This document shows, piece after piece, positions 36,235 to 46,100 of a stretch of 64,000 bases of DNA; positions within the stretch are counted from its first letter, which is position 1; every line of letters begins with the position of its first letter. Source of the stretch: JBAXQQ01 sp037131695 (GTDB lineage Bacteria > Armatimonadota > Hebobacteria > CAIYQO01). Under the pieces are notes generated by a model, which searched no databases, was not told the DNA's origin, and worked only from the letters and a program-made list of their open reading frames with translations. Where the stretch lies: NCBI GenBank assembly GCA_964638715.1, contig CAZWZF010000023.1, positions 1-64,000 of the forward strand. The letters are read 5' to 3'. The position numbers and the translations under genes are program-made.

Positions 36235-39200
36235 ATGTTCAATTTGAACAAAACAAAAATCGGTCCGAAATTAATCGGCGGTTTTGTAATTGTTGCGCTT
36301 ATTGCGCTGGGTATTGGGTTATATGGTATTTTTAATCTCAAAAAAGCCGATGATTCTGACACTCAACTTTATGAGACAAACACAACCGCTGTCGGTCAAA
36401 TCGGTGAAATACTATCTGCATTTCATCAGGTTCGTGTAAATATACGCGATATTATTCGTACTACAAATAAAGAAACAAAGAAATCTAAAGCAGATAAAAT
36501 TGAAGAGTTGATAAAAATCGAAAAGGATAATATAAAACCACTTATAGATTCTTCTGAGTCAAAAGAAGAAACAAAAAAATATAATGACTTATTAGCAGAG
36601 ATAGAGAAATCAAATGAATTAATGAAAAAAGCACAAAGTTTTTCAGATAAGGATGACATGGAAAATGCATACACTGTTCTTGATGGCGAGAAACATATTA
36701 TAGATGGTAAAATTATTGCAGAATTAGAAGATATGAAGAAATTGGAGGTTGATAATGCTAAAAAAAGATCAGAAGAAAACACTGTAAACTCAAATAACAC
36801 AATTCGCGGTATGGTAATTGCATTAGCTGTTGGCATTCTAATCGCCATTCTCATTGGTATATTGCTGACAAACTCTATAACTCGTCCTTTGAACCAAGGT
36901 GTTGAGATGATGCAAGAGTTGTCCAATGGTCATTTAGGGAAACGTTTAAAGATGGATCGTACTGATGAAATAGGAATACTCGCTGGTGTTATGGATCGGT
37001 TTGCTGATGCGCTGCAAGGTGTTGTTGGAGTCATCCAGCAGATAGGTGCTGGTGACTTGTCTGCTGATGTTAAGAACTTTGATGATAAGGATGAAATTAA
37101 TCCTGCTATCCGCCAGACTATTTTGAGTCTGCGCGGTCTGGTGTCTGAAGCCGGCATGTTGAGTAAAGCAGGTGTAGAAGGCAGATTGGCAACCCGCGGC
37201 GACGCCAGCAAGTTCAGCGGCGGATATAAAGATATCGTTCAAGGTGTAAACGAAACTCTTGATGCTGTTATCGGACCATTGAATGTTGCCGCCGATTATG
37301 TAGATAAAATAAGCAAAGGCAATATCCCGCAGAAAATCACTGATAACTATAATGGCGATTTCAACGGGATTAAGAACAACCTTAACCAGTGTGTTGACGC
37401 TATCAGCGGGCTTATTGTTGAAATGAACAATATGAGTGCCCAGCATGACGCCGGGGATATCGATGTGAAGATCTCCGCTGAACAGTTCCAGGGTGCCTAC
37501 AAAGACATGGCGGATGGCGTCAACAACATGGTATTCGGTCACATCGCGGTGAAGAAGAAAGCCATGGCTTGTATCGCTGAGTTTGGACGAGGTAATTTCG
37601 AAGCACCGCTTGAGAAGTTCCCCGGGAAGAAGGTTTTCATTAATGACACCATTGAGCAGGTCCGAACCAATTTGAAAACCCTTATTGCTGATACCGAGAT
37701 GCTCAGCAAGGCGGCCGTGGAAGGCAAGCTGGCTACCCGCGCTGACGCCACGAAGCACCAAGGCGACTTCCGGAAAATCGTCCAGGGTGTAAACGAAACC
37801 CTCGACGCCGTTATTGGACCATTGAATGTAGCAGCAGATTACGTAGATAAAATTAGTAAGGGCAACATCCCGCAGAAAATTACTGACAGTTACAATGGTG
37901 ATTTCAACAATATCAAGAATAACCTGAACCAGTGTGTTGACGCTATAAGCGGTCTTATCGTTGAGATGAACAATATGAGCACCCAGCATGACGCCGGGGA
38001 CATTGATGTGAAGATTGCCGCTGAAAAGTTCCAGGGTGCCTACAATGTTATGGCAGATGGCGTCAATAACATGGTATTTGGCCACATCGCGGTGAAGAAA
38101 AAAGCTATGGCCTGTATCTCTGAGTTCGGAAAAGGCAATTTCGAAGCACCGCTTGAGAAGTTCCCCGGTAAGAAGGTCTTCATCAACGATACTATTGAGC
38201 AGGTTCGCACCAATCTGAAGGCCCTTATTGCTGATACCGAGATACTCAGCAAGGCAGCAGTAGAAGGCAAATTGGCTACCCGCGCTGACGCCACAAAGCA
38301 CCAAGGCGACTTCCTGAAAATCGTTCAGGGTGTGAACGAAACTCTCGACGCAGTAATCGGACCATTAAACGTTGCCGCAGACTATGTGGATAAAATAAGC
38401 AAAGGAAATATCCCGCCGAAAATTACCGATAATTATAATGGCGACTTTAATATAATAAAAGGTAATTTAAATACCTGTATTGATGCGGTAAACGCTTTAG
38501 TCGCTGATGCCGGTTTGTTATCCGATGCTGCTGTAGCCGGTAAACTGGCCACCCGTGCTGACGCAACAAAGCATTTCGGTGATTTCCGTAAGATAGTCGA
38601 AGGCGTCAATGATACCCTGGACGCTATCGTAGTTCCTGTAAATGAAGCATCTGACGTATTGGCGAAATTAGCCAGTCGCGACCTGACAGTCAGGGTAGTC
38701 GGCAACTATCAAGGCGATTTCAGCAAAATTAAAGACAACCTTAATAATGCGATGATAGCATTACAGAATACTGTTCAGGAAATTACCGCCATTGCTGTAA
38801 CCGTAGCCGAAAGCGCGATTCAGGTATCCACCGCTTCCGAGAGTGTTGGCAAAGCTAGCCAGGAAGTCGCTAATGGTGCCCAGCAGGTTGCTTCCGGTTC
38901 TACTGAAACATCACGATCTTCAAATGAAGCTGCCAATAATATGGAACAGTTGCAGCGCGCAATAGAAGAAGTTGCTCGCGGTGCTCAGGTTCAGGCAACC
39001 GGTGCCGAACAGGCCGCTCTCGCTGCCCAACAATCGCAGGCTGCCATCAAGCGCATTATCGAGGCAGCAGGCAACGCAAAGAGCGATGCTCAGAATGCTG
39101 GTGGTGTAGCCAAGGAAAGCGCGGCGAAGACAGACGAAATGCTGAAGAGCATGGACCGCGTGAAAGAAGCCGCTGGAGTGACATCCAAGAATGTAAATGC

Positions 39201-39867
39201 ATTGGGTGATGCCAGTAAGAAAATAGGTGAGATTGTTGAAGCCATTAACGACATCGCCGAACAGACTAACCTTCTCGCATTAAACGCTGCCATCGAAGCC
39301 GCCCGCGCTGGCGAACACGGCAAAGGCTTCGCCGTAGTAGCCGACGAAGTACGTAAGCTGGCTGAACGCTCTGCCGGACAAACGAAAGAGATTGCCGCAC
39401 TGATTAACGGCATAAAAGATGGCATCAGTGAAGCCGTCAGTTCGATGGTTATCGGCGCGAAAGAGATTGACGCTGGTGTTGGCATGGCCAACCAGGCCGG
39501 CAGCGCATTAAAGGATATCCTTACAGCTGTCGATAAGGTAGTATACCAGGCAAATGAGGTAGGCAAAGTCTGCGTAGAAGTAGAACAGAGCGCATCCCTG
39601 GTAATGTCCGCGGTAGAGAACGTATCATCTGTAACTGAAGAAGCCACCGCCGCCACTGAAGAGATGGCCGCTTCATCAACAGAAGTAACCAAGGCAATTG
39701 AACAGGTAGCGGCAGTAACGGAACAATCCTCCGCCACCTCCGAAGAACTATCCGCCGCCGCCGAAGAACAGAACGCGCTGGTAGAAGAAATGACTGCCGC
39801 CAGCAAAGAAGTAACCAATCTGGCTGATAAAGTGAAGTCAGTGTTGAGTACTTTTAAAGTGGCATAG
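36235..39867 (+). CDS. Methyl-accepting chemotaxis protein with tandem HAMP-like repeats
   Basis: This 1210-residue chemoreceptor has two membrane segments (about 12-32 and 192-212) flanking a four-helix-type periplasmic sensor. A HAMP domain follows, then a long array of HAMP-like modules, and the signalling domain (about 850-1205) with the conserved tip EQTNLLALNAAIEAARAGEHGKGFAVVADEVRKLAERS. The array contains a 543-bp (181-residue) tandem repeat. Two full copies run from about 37135 to 38220, with a partial third and a diverged half copy after. ATG 36235 has GGAGG 8 nt upstream. It is monocistronic, between two terminators, directly before cheW. There is no C-terminal CheR-docking pentapeptide. 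Confidence 0.95.
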   Translation: MFNLNKTKIGPKLIGGFVIVALIALGIGLYGIFNLKKADDSDTQLYETNTTAVGQIGEILSAFHQVRVNIRDIIRTTNKETKKSKADKIEELIKIEKDNIKPLIDSSESKEETKKYNDLLAEIEKSNELMKKAQSFSDKDDMENAYTVLDGEKHIIDGKIIAELEDMKKLEVDNAKKRSEENTVNSNNTIRGMVIALAVGILIAILIGILLTNSITRPLNQGVEMMQELSNGHLGKRLKMDRTDEIGILAGVMDRFADALQGVVGVIQQIGAGDLSADVKNFDDKDEINPAIRQTILSLRGLVSEAGMLSKAGVEGRLATRGDASKFSGGYKDIVQGVNETLDAVIGPLNVAADYVDKISKGNIPQKITDNYNGDFNGIKNNLNQCVDAISGLIVEMNNMSAQHDAGDIDVKISAEQFQGAYKDMADGVNNMVFGHIAVKKKAMACIAEFGRGNFEAPLEKFPGKKVFINDTIEQVRTNLKTLIADTEMLSKAAVEGKLATRADATKHQGDFRKIVQGVNETLDAVIGPLNVAADYVDKISKGNIPQKITDSYNGDFNNIKNNLNQCVDAISGLIVEMNNMSTQHDAGDIDVKIAAEKFQGAYNVMADGVNNMVFGHIAVKKKAMACISEFGKGNFEAPLEKFPGKKVFINDTIEQVRTNLKALIADTEILSKAAVEGKLATRADATKHQGDFLKIVQGVNETLDAVIGPLNVAADYVDKISKGNIPPKITDNYNGDFNIIKGNLNTCIDAVNALVADAGLLSDAAVAGKLATRADATKHFGDFRKIVEGVNDTLDAIVVPVNEASDVLAKLASRDLTVRVVGNYQGDFSKIKDNLNNAMIALQNTVQEITAIAVTVAESAIQVSTASESVGKASQEVANGAQQVASGSTETSRSSNEAANNMEQLQRAIEEVARGAQVQATGAEQAALAAQQSQAAIKRIIEAAGNAKSDAQNAGGVAKESAAKTDEMLKSMDRVKEAAGVTSKNVNALGDASKKIGEIVEAINDIAEQTNLLALNAAIEAARAGEHGKGFAVVADEVRKLAERSAGQTKEIAALINGIKDGISEAVSSMVIGAKEIDAGVGMANQAGSALKDILTAVDKVVYQANEVGKVCVEVEQSASLVMSAVENVSSVTEEATAATEEMAASSTEVTKAIEQVAAVTEQSSATSEELSAAAEEQNALVEEMTAASKEVTNLADKVKSVLSTFKVA
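37135..38460 (+). repeat. 543-bp in-frame tandem repeat within the chemoreceptor gene
   Basis: The anchor VQGVNETLDAVIGPLNVAADYVDKI recurs at DNA positions near 37250, 37793 and 38336, exactly 543 bp apart each time. Copies run about 37135-37677 and 37678-38220, with a partial third to about 38460. The nucleotide sequences of copies two and three are also close over long runs, suggesting recent duplication or gene conversion. Confidence 0.92.
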
Positions 39868-39895
39868 AATAGTATTAAAATCGGTCATATATTAT

Positions 39896-39932
39896 ATTTT
39901 GGGGTAATTTTTTTAAATTACCCCAAAATTTT
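39896..39932. terminator. Terminator after the chemoreceptor gene
   Basis: A perfect 15-bp stem (39896-39910 with 39915-39929) with a TTTT loop ends in a short T run. It lies about 28 nt after the stop codon and separates the chemoreceptor gene from the cheW operon. Confidence 0.85.
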
Positions 39933-39953
39933 AAAAAATAAATTAATTTAGTA

Positions 39954-39990
39954 TTGTGTAATATTGAGTTTACATGTATAATGATGTAAA
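39954..39990 (+). promoter_or_regulatory. Putative cheW operon promoter with dyad over the -10
   Basis: TTGTGT (39954-39959) and a perfect TATAAT (39977-39982) are 17 bp apart. The -10 lies inside an inverted repeat, TTTACAT (39969-39975) and ATGTAAA (39984-39990). A protein bound there would block polymerase, so this may be a regulated start for the whole chemotaxis operon. Confidence 0.55.
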
Positions 39991-40037
39991 TTATAACATT
40001 CAATACTTGAAATGTTAAAAACGGGAGGGGCAATGCG

Positions 40038-40556
40038 ATGGCTGCATATGAAGAAAAAGCGAAGACATCATCTGACCAGATAGAGCAATTAGTTGTCTTC
40101 ACATTGGGAATGGAATATTACGGTGTAGGCATAGAAGCTGTTAATACTATAATTCGCCTGCCGGAAATAACTAAGGTTCCTCATACTCCTGATTATGTTT
40201 TAGGAGTTATGAACTTACGCGGTATGATAGTTCCGGTTATTGATCTACGCACACGTTTTGGATTGACTGCAACTGAATGGAGTAAATCAACACGTATTAT
40301 TGTTGTAGAAAATCATGGATTGCAAGTTGGCATGGTAGTTGATGGCGTATCCCAAACAATGCAGCTTTCTTCAGCGCAAATAGAACCATTATCTCCTTTA
40401 GTAAGTTCTGTTGATGCTCAATACTTACGTGGTGTAGGGAAAGATGATAACAGATTAATCATATTATTGGAATTAACAAAAGTATTGGCTCGCGAAGAAG
40501 TACAAGCGTTACAATCAGTGACAAAGCCAGGCGATATGGAAGCAAGTGCAGCCTAA
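40038..40556 (+). CDS. cheW: Chemotaxis coupling protein CheW
   Basis: This 172-residue adaptor links the receptor to CheA. It is a single CheW-like domain with VFTLGMEYYGVGIEAVNTIIRLPEITKVPHTPDYVLGVMNLRGMIVPVIDLRTRFG, the core of the family. It starts at ATG 40038 with GGGAGGGG 7 nt upstream, and is the first gene of the che-fli operon. It has a slightly extended N terminus (about 16 residues) and C terminus relative to minimal CheW. Confidence 0.96.
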   Translation: MAAYEEKAKTSSDQIEQLVVFTLGMEYYGVGIEAVNTIIRLPEITKVPHTPDYVLGVMNLRGMIVPVIDLRTRFGLTATEWSKSTRIIVVENHGLQVGMVVDGVSQTMQLSSAQIEPLSPLVSSVDAQYLRGVGKDDNRLIILLELTKVLAREEVQALQSVTKPGDMEASAA

Positions 40557-40574
40557 AATATAAAGGAACTGTTG

Positions 40575-42647
40575 ATGACTGATAATCAAATGACAGATTT
40601 TTCCCAAGATGAAGAGCTTTTTGCTATATTTCTTGAAGAAGTTCGCGAGATATTGGAGACACTGGACCAATCTTTGGTTCAGTTAGAACGTGAACCGCAT
40701 AATGTTGCATTAATTCAAGGAATATTTCGTGCGGCTCACACCCTTAAAGGTTCTTCTGGCGCAATGGGATTGAAAAATGTCGCCAGCTTAACCCACGCTA
40801 TGGAAGATGTTCTGGATAAGGTAAGAAATAACGCAATAGATGTTACAGCCGATGTTGCGGATGCATTGTTAAAAGCTCTTGACCGACTACATGAATTTGA
40901 AGGTTCATTAAAAGAAGGAAAAGGTGAAGGGAAAGTTGATGATAAGTTTAATTCTATTTTATCTGAATTAAAGAATATTGCATCTGGTGCTGGAGCTATT
41001 ACTGTGAAATCTGGTGTCAGTTCAGAATCATTAGGTAAATTATCAGATAATCAGTTAGCTGTTTTAGTTGATATAGCATTGGATTGCCAAATGCCATCAA
41101 TACGCGCATATATGGTTATCCGCGAGATGGAAAAGTTAGGTGAAATCCAAAAAACAGTGCCTGCCCGAGAACAAATAGATGCCGGTGTGGTTGGGCATCG
41201 ATTGCTTATGGCTGTTACGACTGAATGTCCTGAAGAAATTATCAGACAAAAATTGACTGCTGTTTCAGAAATTGAATGGGTACGTATATCTCAAGGAAAA
41301 GCCGCTTCTTCATTTACTCTTGATATGCCAGCACGTAATAAGAAACAGGTTGATGAAGAAGCCGAAGCCAGTCAAGTAGGTGTTGGTGTTGTACAGCAGC
41401 AGCAAACAGTACGGGTAAATGTTGATATACTTGATAATATTATGAATCTGGTTGGAGAACTGGTATTAAGCCGTACCCGTATGGTGCAAATTAAAGATGA
41501 TTTAGGAGAAGCACATCCTACTGATGAACGAATACTTGATCTTGATATTGTTACTCAACAACTTGGTTCAGTGGTAAGTGAATTGCACGCACAGGTTTTA
41601 CAGGCAAGAATGTTGCCGGTAAGTTCATTATTTAATAGATATCCCCGTATGATACGTGATATTTGCCGCACTATGAATAAAGAAGTAGATTTTCAGATTA
41701 CTGGTGAAAACGAACTTCTTGACAGGTCGGTAATTGAAAAATTAGTTGACCCATTAACACATTTATTGCGTAATGCAGTAGATCACGGGATGGAAATGCC
41801 GGATGAACGGGATGCGTTGGGGAAACCACGCACTGGTACAGTGAAGTTAACCGCGCAACGCCAGGAAGAAAGTGTATTAATACGTATTACTGACGATGGT
41901 CCTGGAATTAATGCTGATCGTTTGAAAGAAAAAGCAATTGCTGCCGGTATTATTACCCAGGAACGTGCTGCGTCAATGTCTCAAAATGAAACATTTTCGT
42001 TAATATTTGCAAGCGGGTTATCAACTGCAAAAGCTGTCAGTGATGTTAGTGGCCGCGGTGTTGGTATGGATGTGGTGAAAAGAAATATTGACGCTATAAA
42101 TGGTATTGTTATGGTGGAAAGTGAACAGGGAATTGGAACCAGTATGACATTGAAAATCCCGCTGACACTTGCTATTTTGAGAGCATTAGTAGTTAAAGTC
42201 GGACAAACATTTATGGCGATACCCCTCAGCACAATTGAAGAAACATTAAATATAAGGAAAGATTCTATTAATACAATTCGCGGCATGGCTATGATGCGTT
42301 GGCGAGAACATGTAGTACCGGTTATTCATCTAATTGAAATTATGCCTGGTTGCGGTGTCCCAGACTCATTGCCGTCCTATCCAATGATTGTAGTTCGACA
42401 TTCAGACAGAATTGCTGCGTTATGTGTTGATGGTATAGTTGGTCACCAGGAAATTGTTGTTAAACCACTTGGTGCATTTGTTGGGGAGATTCCTGGCATA
42501 GGTGGTTCCACAATACTTGGCAATGGTAAAGTGGCTCTGATAGTTGATATTGGAAGTTTATTTGAAAGTGGTTTATTGCAAACCCTGGCAGCATGGGAAA
42601 TCCCAGCCGACATGGAGTCTTATAACGATTTAGTTGCGGTGGTGTAA
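40575..42647 (+). CDS. cheA: Chemotaxis histidine kinase CheA
   Basis: This 690-residue kinase phosphorylates CheY and CheB. Domains in order are P1 (Hpt) with phosphorylated His55 in AAHTLKGSSGAMG, a P2-like region (about 155-250), P3 dimerisation, P4 kinase (N-box HLLRNAVDHGME, DDGPGI, GRGVGMDVVK) and P5, the CheW-like regulatory domain. I start at ATG 40575 with AAAGGA 7 nt upstream rather than at the preceding TTG. It follows cheW by 18 nt. Confidence 0.96.
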   Translation: MTDNQMTDFSQDEELFAIFLEEVREILETLDQSLVQLEREPHNVALIQGIFRAAHTLKGSSGAMGLKNVASLTHAMEDVLDKVRNNAIDVTADVADALLKALDRLHEFEGSLKEGKGEGKVDDKFNSILSELKNIASGAGAITVKSGVSSESLGKLSDNQLAVLVDIALDCQMPSIRAYMVIREMEKLGEIQKTVPAREQIDAGVVGHRLLMAVTTECPEEIIRQKLTAVSEIEWVRISQGKAASSFTLDMPARNKKQVDEEAEASQVGVGVVQQQQTVRVNVDILDNIMNLVGELVLSRTRMVQIKDDLGEAHPTDERILDLDIVTQQLGSVVSELHAQVLQARMLPVSSLFNRYPRMIRDICRTMNKEVDFQITGENELLDRSVIEKLVDPLTHLLRNAVDHGMEMPDERDALGKPRTGTVKLTAQRQEESVLIRITDDGPGINADRLKEKAIAAGIITQERAASMSQNETFSLIFASGLSTAKAVSDVSGRGVGMDVVKRNIDAINGIVMVESEQGIGTSMTLKIPLTLAILRALVVKVGQTFMAIPLSTIEETLNIRKDSINTIRGMAMMRWREHVVPVIHLIEIMPGCGVPDSLPSYPMIVVRHSDRIAALCVDGIVGHQEIVVKPLGAFVGEIPGIGGSTILGNGKVALIVDIGSLFESGLLQTLAAWEIPADMESYNDLVAVV

Positions 42648-42666
42648 AGCCTGATGGGAGAAAGGG

Positions 42667-43284
42667 ATGACAATATTACGAACAGATGAAGAAAGAGCAG
42701 CATTTCAAAAAATCGCTACAGAATGCTCATTAAAATGCGCTGAAGCTCTTGGAATGTTTTCAGGTAATGCCTTAACTGTAAAGGCTGTTAATTTACGTCC
42801 TGTAGGCATGGATGACATGATGACGTTAATTGATGATCCGGAAGAGACTGTTGTAGGTGTAAGTTTAGGTTTTGAAGGTGGTATTGAAGGGACTGTATTA
42901 TCATATTTTACTCTTGAAAATGCAGCAACATTAGTAGAAACTTTAATGGGTAAACGACCTAATAATGTTGAAGACTTCGATGAGATGGCTTTTTCAGCGT
43001 TAGGTGAAGCTGGAAATATTCTTGTGTCTGCGTTTTTAAACGCTTTATCAATATGCACCGGAATGGAGATAATGCCAACACCGCCTTTCGTTGCAATTGA
43101 AATGAGTTATGCTGTTATAACGGGTGTTGCTTTGCCTTTGATTGCAGATGGTGGCGAGATATTATCGTTAGAGGCTGATATACTGCCAATTGATGAAAAT
43201 CAACAAAATTGCATAAGTTGTCGTGTATTCCTTATTCCAACTACGGAAAGCTGGGAAATATTGCGTACTAAAATAGTAAGATAA
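42667..43284 (+). CDS. cheC: CheC-type CheY-P phosphatase
   Basis: This 205-residue protein shows the phosphatase helix E-x-x-N in SALGEAGNILVSAFLNAL followed by the MPTPP segment. The matching N-terminal helix (about 18-35) appears degenerate, leaving one clear active motif. It sits directly before cheD, the known CheC partner. It likely dephosphorylates CheY-P and titrates CheD. An extra N-terminal stretch makes it similar in length to B. subtilis CheC (209 residues). Confidence 0.85.
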   Translation: MTILRTDEERAAFQKIATECSLKCAEALGMFSGNALTVKAVNLRPVGMDDMMTLIDDPEETVVGVSLGFEGGIEGTVLSYFTLENAATLVETLMGKRPNNVEDFDEMAFSALGEAGNILVSAFLNALSICTGMEIMPTPPFVAIEMSYAVITGVALPLIADGGEILSLEADILPIDENQQNCISCRVFLIPTTESWEILRTKIVR

Positions 43285-43294
43285 GGTGGATTGG

Positions 43295-43807
43295 ATGGGT
43301 CAACTTATTTGTGTTGGTATGGGTGAATTGGCAATCTCGGCGTATCCGGGGAATGATATAGCTTGTCTTGGCCTTGGGTCATGCATAGCAATATGTGCTT
43401 TTGATAATAGATTAAAAATAGGTGCTATGGCGCATGTTGTATTGCCGGATTCTGCTGGAAGGGAGGCAAAAAATACAGCTAAATATGCTGATTTGGCAAT
43501 CCCTTTGTTAACAAACGAATTAGAATGTGTAGGCAGCTTTATGCGAGATGTACAAATAATACTTGTGGGAGGAGCATCTATTTTTCAACCTTTCTCTAAA
43601 ACTATGGATATTGGAAAAAGAAATTATGAAGCTGTAAAAATGCATCTGAAAAAAACAAAATTGCCGATAGTGAAAGAAGATGTCGGTGGAACAGAAAGCA
43701 GAACTATTATTTTAAATGTGAAAGATGGAATATTAAGGTTGCGTACGGTGCGCACCGGCGACAATGTCTTTCATACTTTCTCAAAGAATGGTGTATATGG
43801 TAGATAA
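43295..43807 (+). CDS. cheD: Chemoreceptor glutamine deamidase CheD
   Basis: This 170-residue enzyme deamidates receptor glutamines. The catalytic pair is Cys30 (LGLGSCIAI) and His47 (GAMAHVVLP), with the GGASIF motif further on. I start at ATG 43295 with AAGGTGG 5 nt upstream; a GTG at 43286 overlaps that sequence. It overlaps cheB by 11 nt and partners with the CheC encoded upstream. Confidence 0.94.
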   Translation: MGQLICVGMGELAISAYPGNDIACLGLGSCIAICAFDNRLKIGAMAHVVLPDSAGREAKNTAKYADLAIPLLTNELECVGSFMRDVQIILVGGASIFQPFSKTMDIGKRNYEAVKMHLKKTKLPIVKEDVGGTESRTIILNVKDGILRLRTVRTGDNVFHTFSKNGVYGR

Positions 43808-44900
43808 GATTATAAAAGTAATGGTAGTTGATGATTCATCATTCATACGTGCTGCACTGACAAAAATAATAAACAGTGGACGCGCAATGGAAGTCGTTGG
43901 CACAGCATCAAATGGTCGAGAAGCATTGGAAAGAATATCTGTATTAAATCCAGATGTAATAACATTGGATGTTGAGATGCCGGAAATGGATGGTATAACA
44001 GCATTGGCAGAAATTATGCGCAGGCACCCGATTCCGGTAATTATGTGCAGCAGTTTGACAAAAAAACAAGCTGATATAACTTTAAAGTGTCTTGATTTAG
44101 GTGCAGTGGATATTATCGCGAAACCAGACGATATTGGTGATGAAAGCCTGAATCAAATGAAATATCAAATATATCAGAAGATTCGTGCTGCTGATGGTGC
44201 ACATGTTTCTATACGAAAACCTGGTATTGATCTTATTACTAATTCTGTTTCAGCCATGGTGAATCCAGGAATTGATAAAGCATCTACTATATTGTCTAAT
44301 CAAACACCACGAAAACAAGGTTCCGTAAATCGAATAGTTGCAATAGGAACATCTACTGGCGGTCCACGAGCATTATTGGAAGTATTGCAATTATTGCCGG
44401 CTGATCTTAATGCTGCTGTGGTAGTGGTTCAACACATGCCAGCTCAATTTACAGCAGCAATGGCGCAAAGGTTCGATAATGTTTGTCCGATTACCGTTAA
44501 AGAAGCAGCAGAAGGTGATAGCTTGGAGAATGGACTGGTATTAATTGCACCTGGGGGTTACCATATGCATGTAAATAAAGAAAAGAAAATATATCTAACA
44601 AATGATCCGGCAATTCTTGGTGTAAGACCCGCTGTTGATCCAATGTTTGAAGATGCTGCAGAAATATTTGGTCGCAATTGCCTGGGTGTGGTGTTAACAG
44701 GAATGGGACGTGATGGTACCTATGGCAGCAGTATGATAAAAGAGCTAAATGGTACAATTTATGTCCAAGATGAAGCAAGTTGTGTTGTATATGGAATGCC
44801 GCGTTCAGTAGTTGAAGCTAAAATGTCTGATAAAACTGTTTTGTTAAATGAAATGGCTGATGCAATAGCTGAATGGGTAAAAATGATGGGTAGGAACTGA
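43797..44900 (+). CDS. cheB: Chemotaxis methylesterase/response regulator CheB
   Basis: This 367-residue protein has an N-terminal receiver domain (phosphoacceptor Asp58 in TLDVEMPEMDG) and a C-terminal methylesterase domain with the catalytic triad Ser186 (GTSTGGP), His213 (QHMPAQFT) and Asp306 (GMGRDG). It removes methyl groups from receptors when phosphorylated by CheA. ATG 43797 is preferred because it starts just before the receiver. ATG 43788 is also possible, and the ribosome-binding site is weak, consistent with coupling to cheD. Confidence 0.95.
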   Translation: MVDKIIKVMVVDDSSFIRAALTKIINSGRAMEVVGTASNGREALERISVLNPDVITLDVEMPEMDGITALAEIMRRHPIPVIMCSSLTKKQADITLKCLDLGAVDIIAKPDDIGDESLNQMKYQIYQKIRAADGAHVSIRKPGIDLITNSVSAMVNPGIDKASTILSNQTPRKQGSVNRIVAIGTSTGGPRALLEVLQLLPADLNAAVVVVQHMPAQFTAAMAQRFDNVCPITVKEAAEGDSLENGLVLIAPGGYHMHVNKEKKIYLTNDPAILGVRPAVDPMFEDAAEIFGRNCLGVVLTGMGRDGTYGSSMIKELNGTIYVQDEASCVVYGMPRSVVEAKMSDKTVLLNEMADAIAEWVKMMGRN

Positions 44901-44904
44901 TAAA

Positions 44905-45702
44905 ATGACAATTTTAAATATAACTGAACAAGAATTGGAATACAAACATTTTTGCGAAAATATCCGCAAAGTAGCTGGTCTTGATTTACTTCAATATAAA
45001 CAAGGACAAATGGAACGTCGTATACGTGCTTATGCTGATAGAAATCAAGTTACAACTTTACCTGATTTATGGAATATAATAAACAAAGATGCTCAATCTT
45101 TGAGAAAATTTCTTGATCATATAACCATTAATGTTTCTGAATTTTTCCGTAATCCTGATAAGTTTGATGAATTAAGAGATATTATAATCCCTGAATTGTT
45201 AAAGCAAAAAAGCAGATTATTTATCTGGAGTGCTGGCTGCTCTTATGGGGCAGAACCGTATTCCTTATGTATTTTGATGAATGAATTAACTCCAGGTATT
45301 AAACATAAAATATGGGCAACTGATATTGACAATACTATTCTTGCCAAGGCGCGAAATGGCATATATATCGCAGATGATTTAAAAAATATCAGTGATGATA
45401 AGAAGGTGAAATATTTCACCAAAGATAACGATAAATTTATATTAAATCCTGATATTCGATATGGTGTTACCTTTGAGCAGCATGACTTGTTGAAAAGCAA
45501 GTTTCCAATAGATGCTGACCTTATTCTTTGCCGCAATGTGGTTATCTATTTTAACGATGAAGCAAAGAAAATTTTGTTTGATAGATTTGCTCGTGCTATT
45601 CGACCTGGCGGTTATTTACTGGTAGGCAGCACAGAACGAATCGTAAATTCTGCTGACATTGGTTTGCAGTCTAATCGTCCGTTTTTTTATAAACGGGTAT
45701 AG
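44905..45702 (+). CDS. cheR: Chemotaxis methyltransferase CheR
   Basis: This 265-residue enzyme methylates receptor glutamates with S-adenosylmethionine. It has the N-terminal helical domain (YKQGQMERRIRAYADR, SEFFRNPDKFDEL) and the SAM-binding domain (IWSAGCSYGAEPYSL, LILCRNVVIYF, GGYLLVGSTERI). It has no beta-subdomain extension beyond the family norm. It follows cheB by 4 nt and precedes cheY. Confidence 0.96.
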   Translation: MTILNITEQELEYKHFCENIRKVAGLDLLQYKQGQMERRIRAYADRNQVTTLPDLWNIINKDAQSLRKFLDHITINVSEFFRNPDKFDELRDIIIPELLKQKSRLFIWSAGCSYGAEPYSLCILMNELTPGIKHKIWATDIDNTILAKARNGIYIADDLKNISDDKKVKYFTKDNDKFILNPDIRYGVTFEQHDLLKSKFPIDADLILCRNVVIYFNDEAKKILFDRFARAIRPGGYLLVGSTERIVNSADIGLQSNRPFFYKRV

Positions 45703-45723
45703 CACAAATTTGGAGAGGATAAT

Positions 45724-46083
45724 ATGGCACGAATAATGATTGTCGATGATGCAATGTTTATGCGCGCAACCTTGAAGAAAATTCTTACAGGTGGCGGTCA
45801 TGAAGTTGTTGCTGAGGCAGACAACGGCGTTACTGCTGTTGAAAATTACGATGCATTAAAACCAGAATTAGTATTCATGGATATCACTATGCCACAAAAA
45901 GATGGTATTGGCGCATTAACAGATATTATGGGTAAATATCCGGATGCACGTATTGTAATGTGTTCTGCTCTCGGGCAGGAAAGTAAAGTGCGCGAAGCTA
46001 TTGAAATAGGTGCGCAGGAATATATTGTTAAGCCATTCACACCAGATAAAATACTGGATGTTGTTAAACGAATTATTTCGTAA
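45724..46083 (+). CDS. cheY: Chemotaxis response regulator CheY
   Basis: This is a 119-residue single receiver domain. The acidic pair is Asp8/Asp9, the phosphoacceptor Asp53 (FMDITMP), the switch residue Ser81 (VMCSALG) and the conserved Lys103 (IVKPFTP). GGAGAGG precedes ATG 45724. CheA phosphorylates it and CheY-P acts on the FliM encoded downstream. CheC and CheX are likely phosphatases. Confidence 0.95.
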   Translation: MARIMIVDDAMFMRATLKKILTGGGHEVVAEADNGVTAVENYDALKPELVFMDITMPQKDGIGALTDIMGKYPDARIVMCSALGQESKVREAIEIGAQEYIVKPFTPDKILDVVKRIIS

Positions 46084-46100
46084 AGTTGGTTTGATTTAAA

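Noticed and set aside
36946..38304. Long 452-codon open frame antisense to the chemoreceptor gene
   Set aside because: It exists because the repeated coding sequence keeps the opposite frame open. It has no ribosome-binding site or protein-family likeness, and the plus-strand gene is certain.
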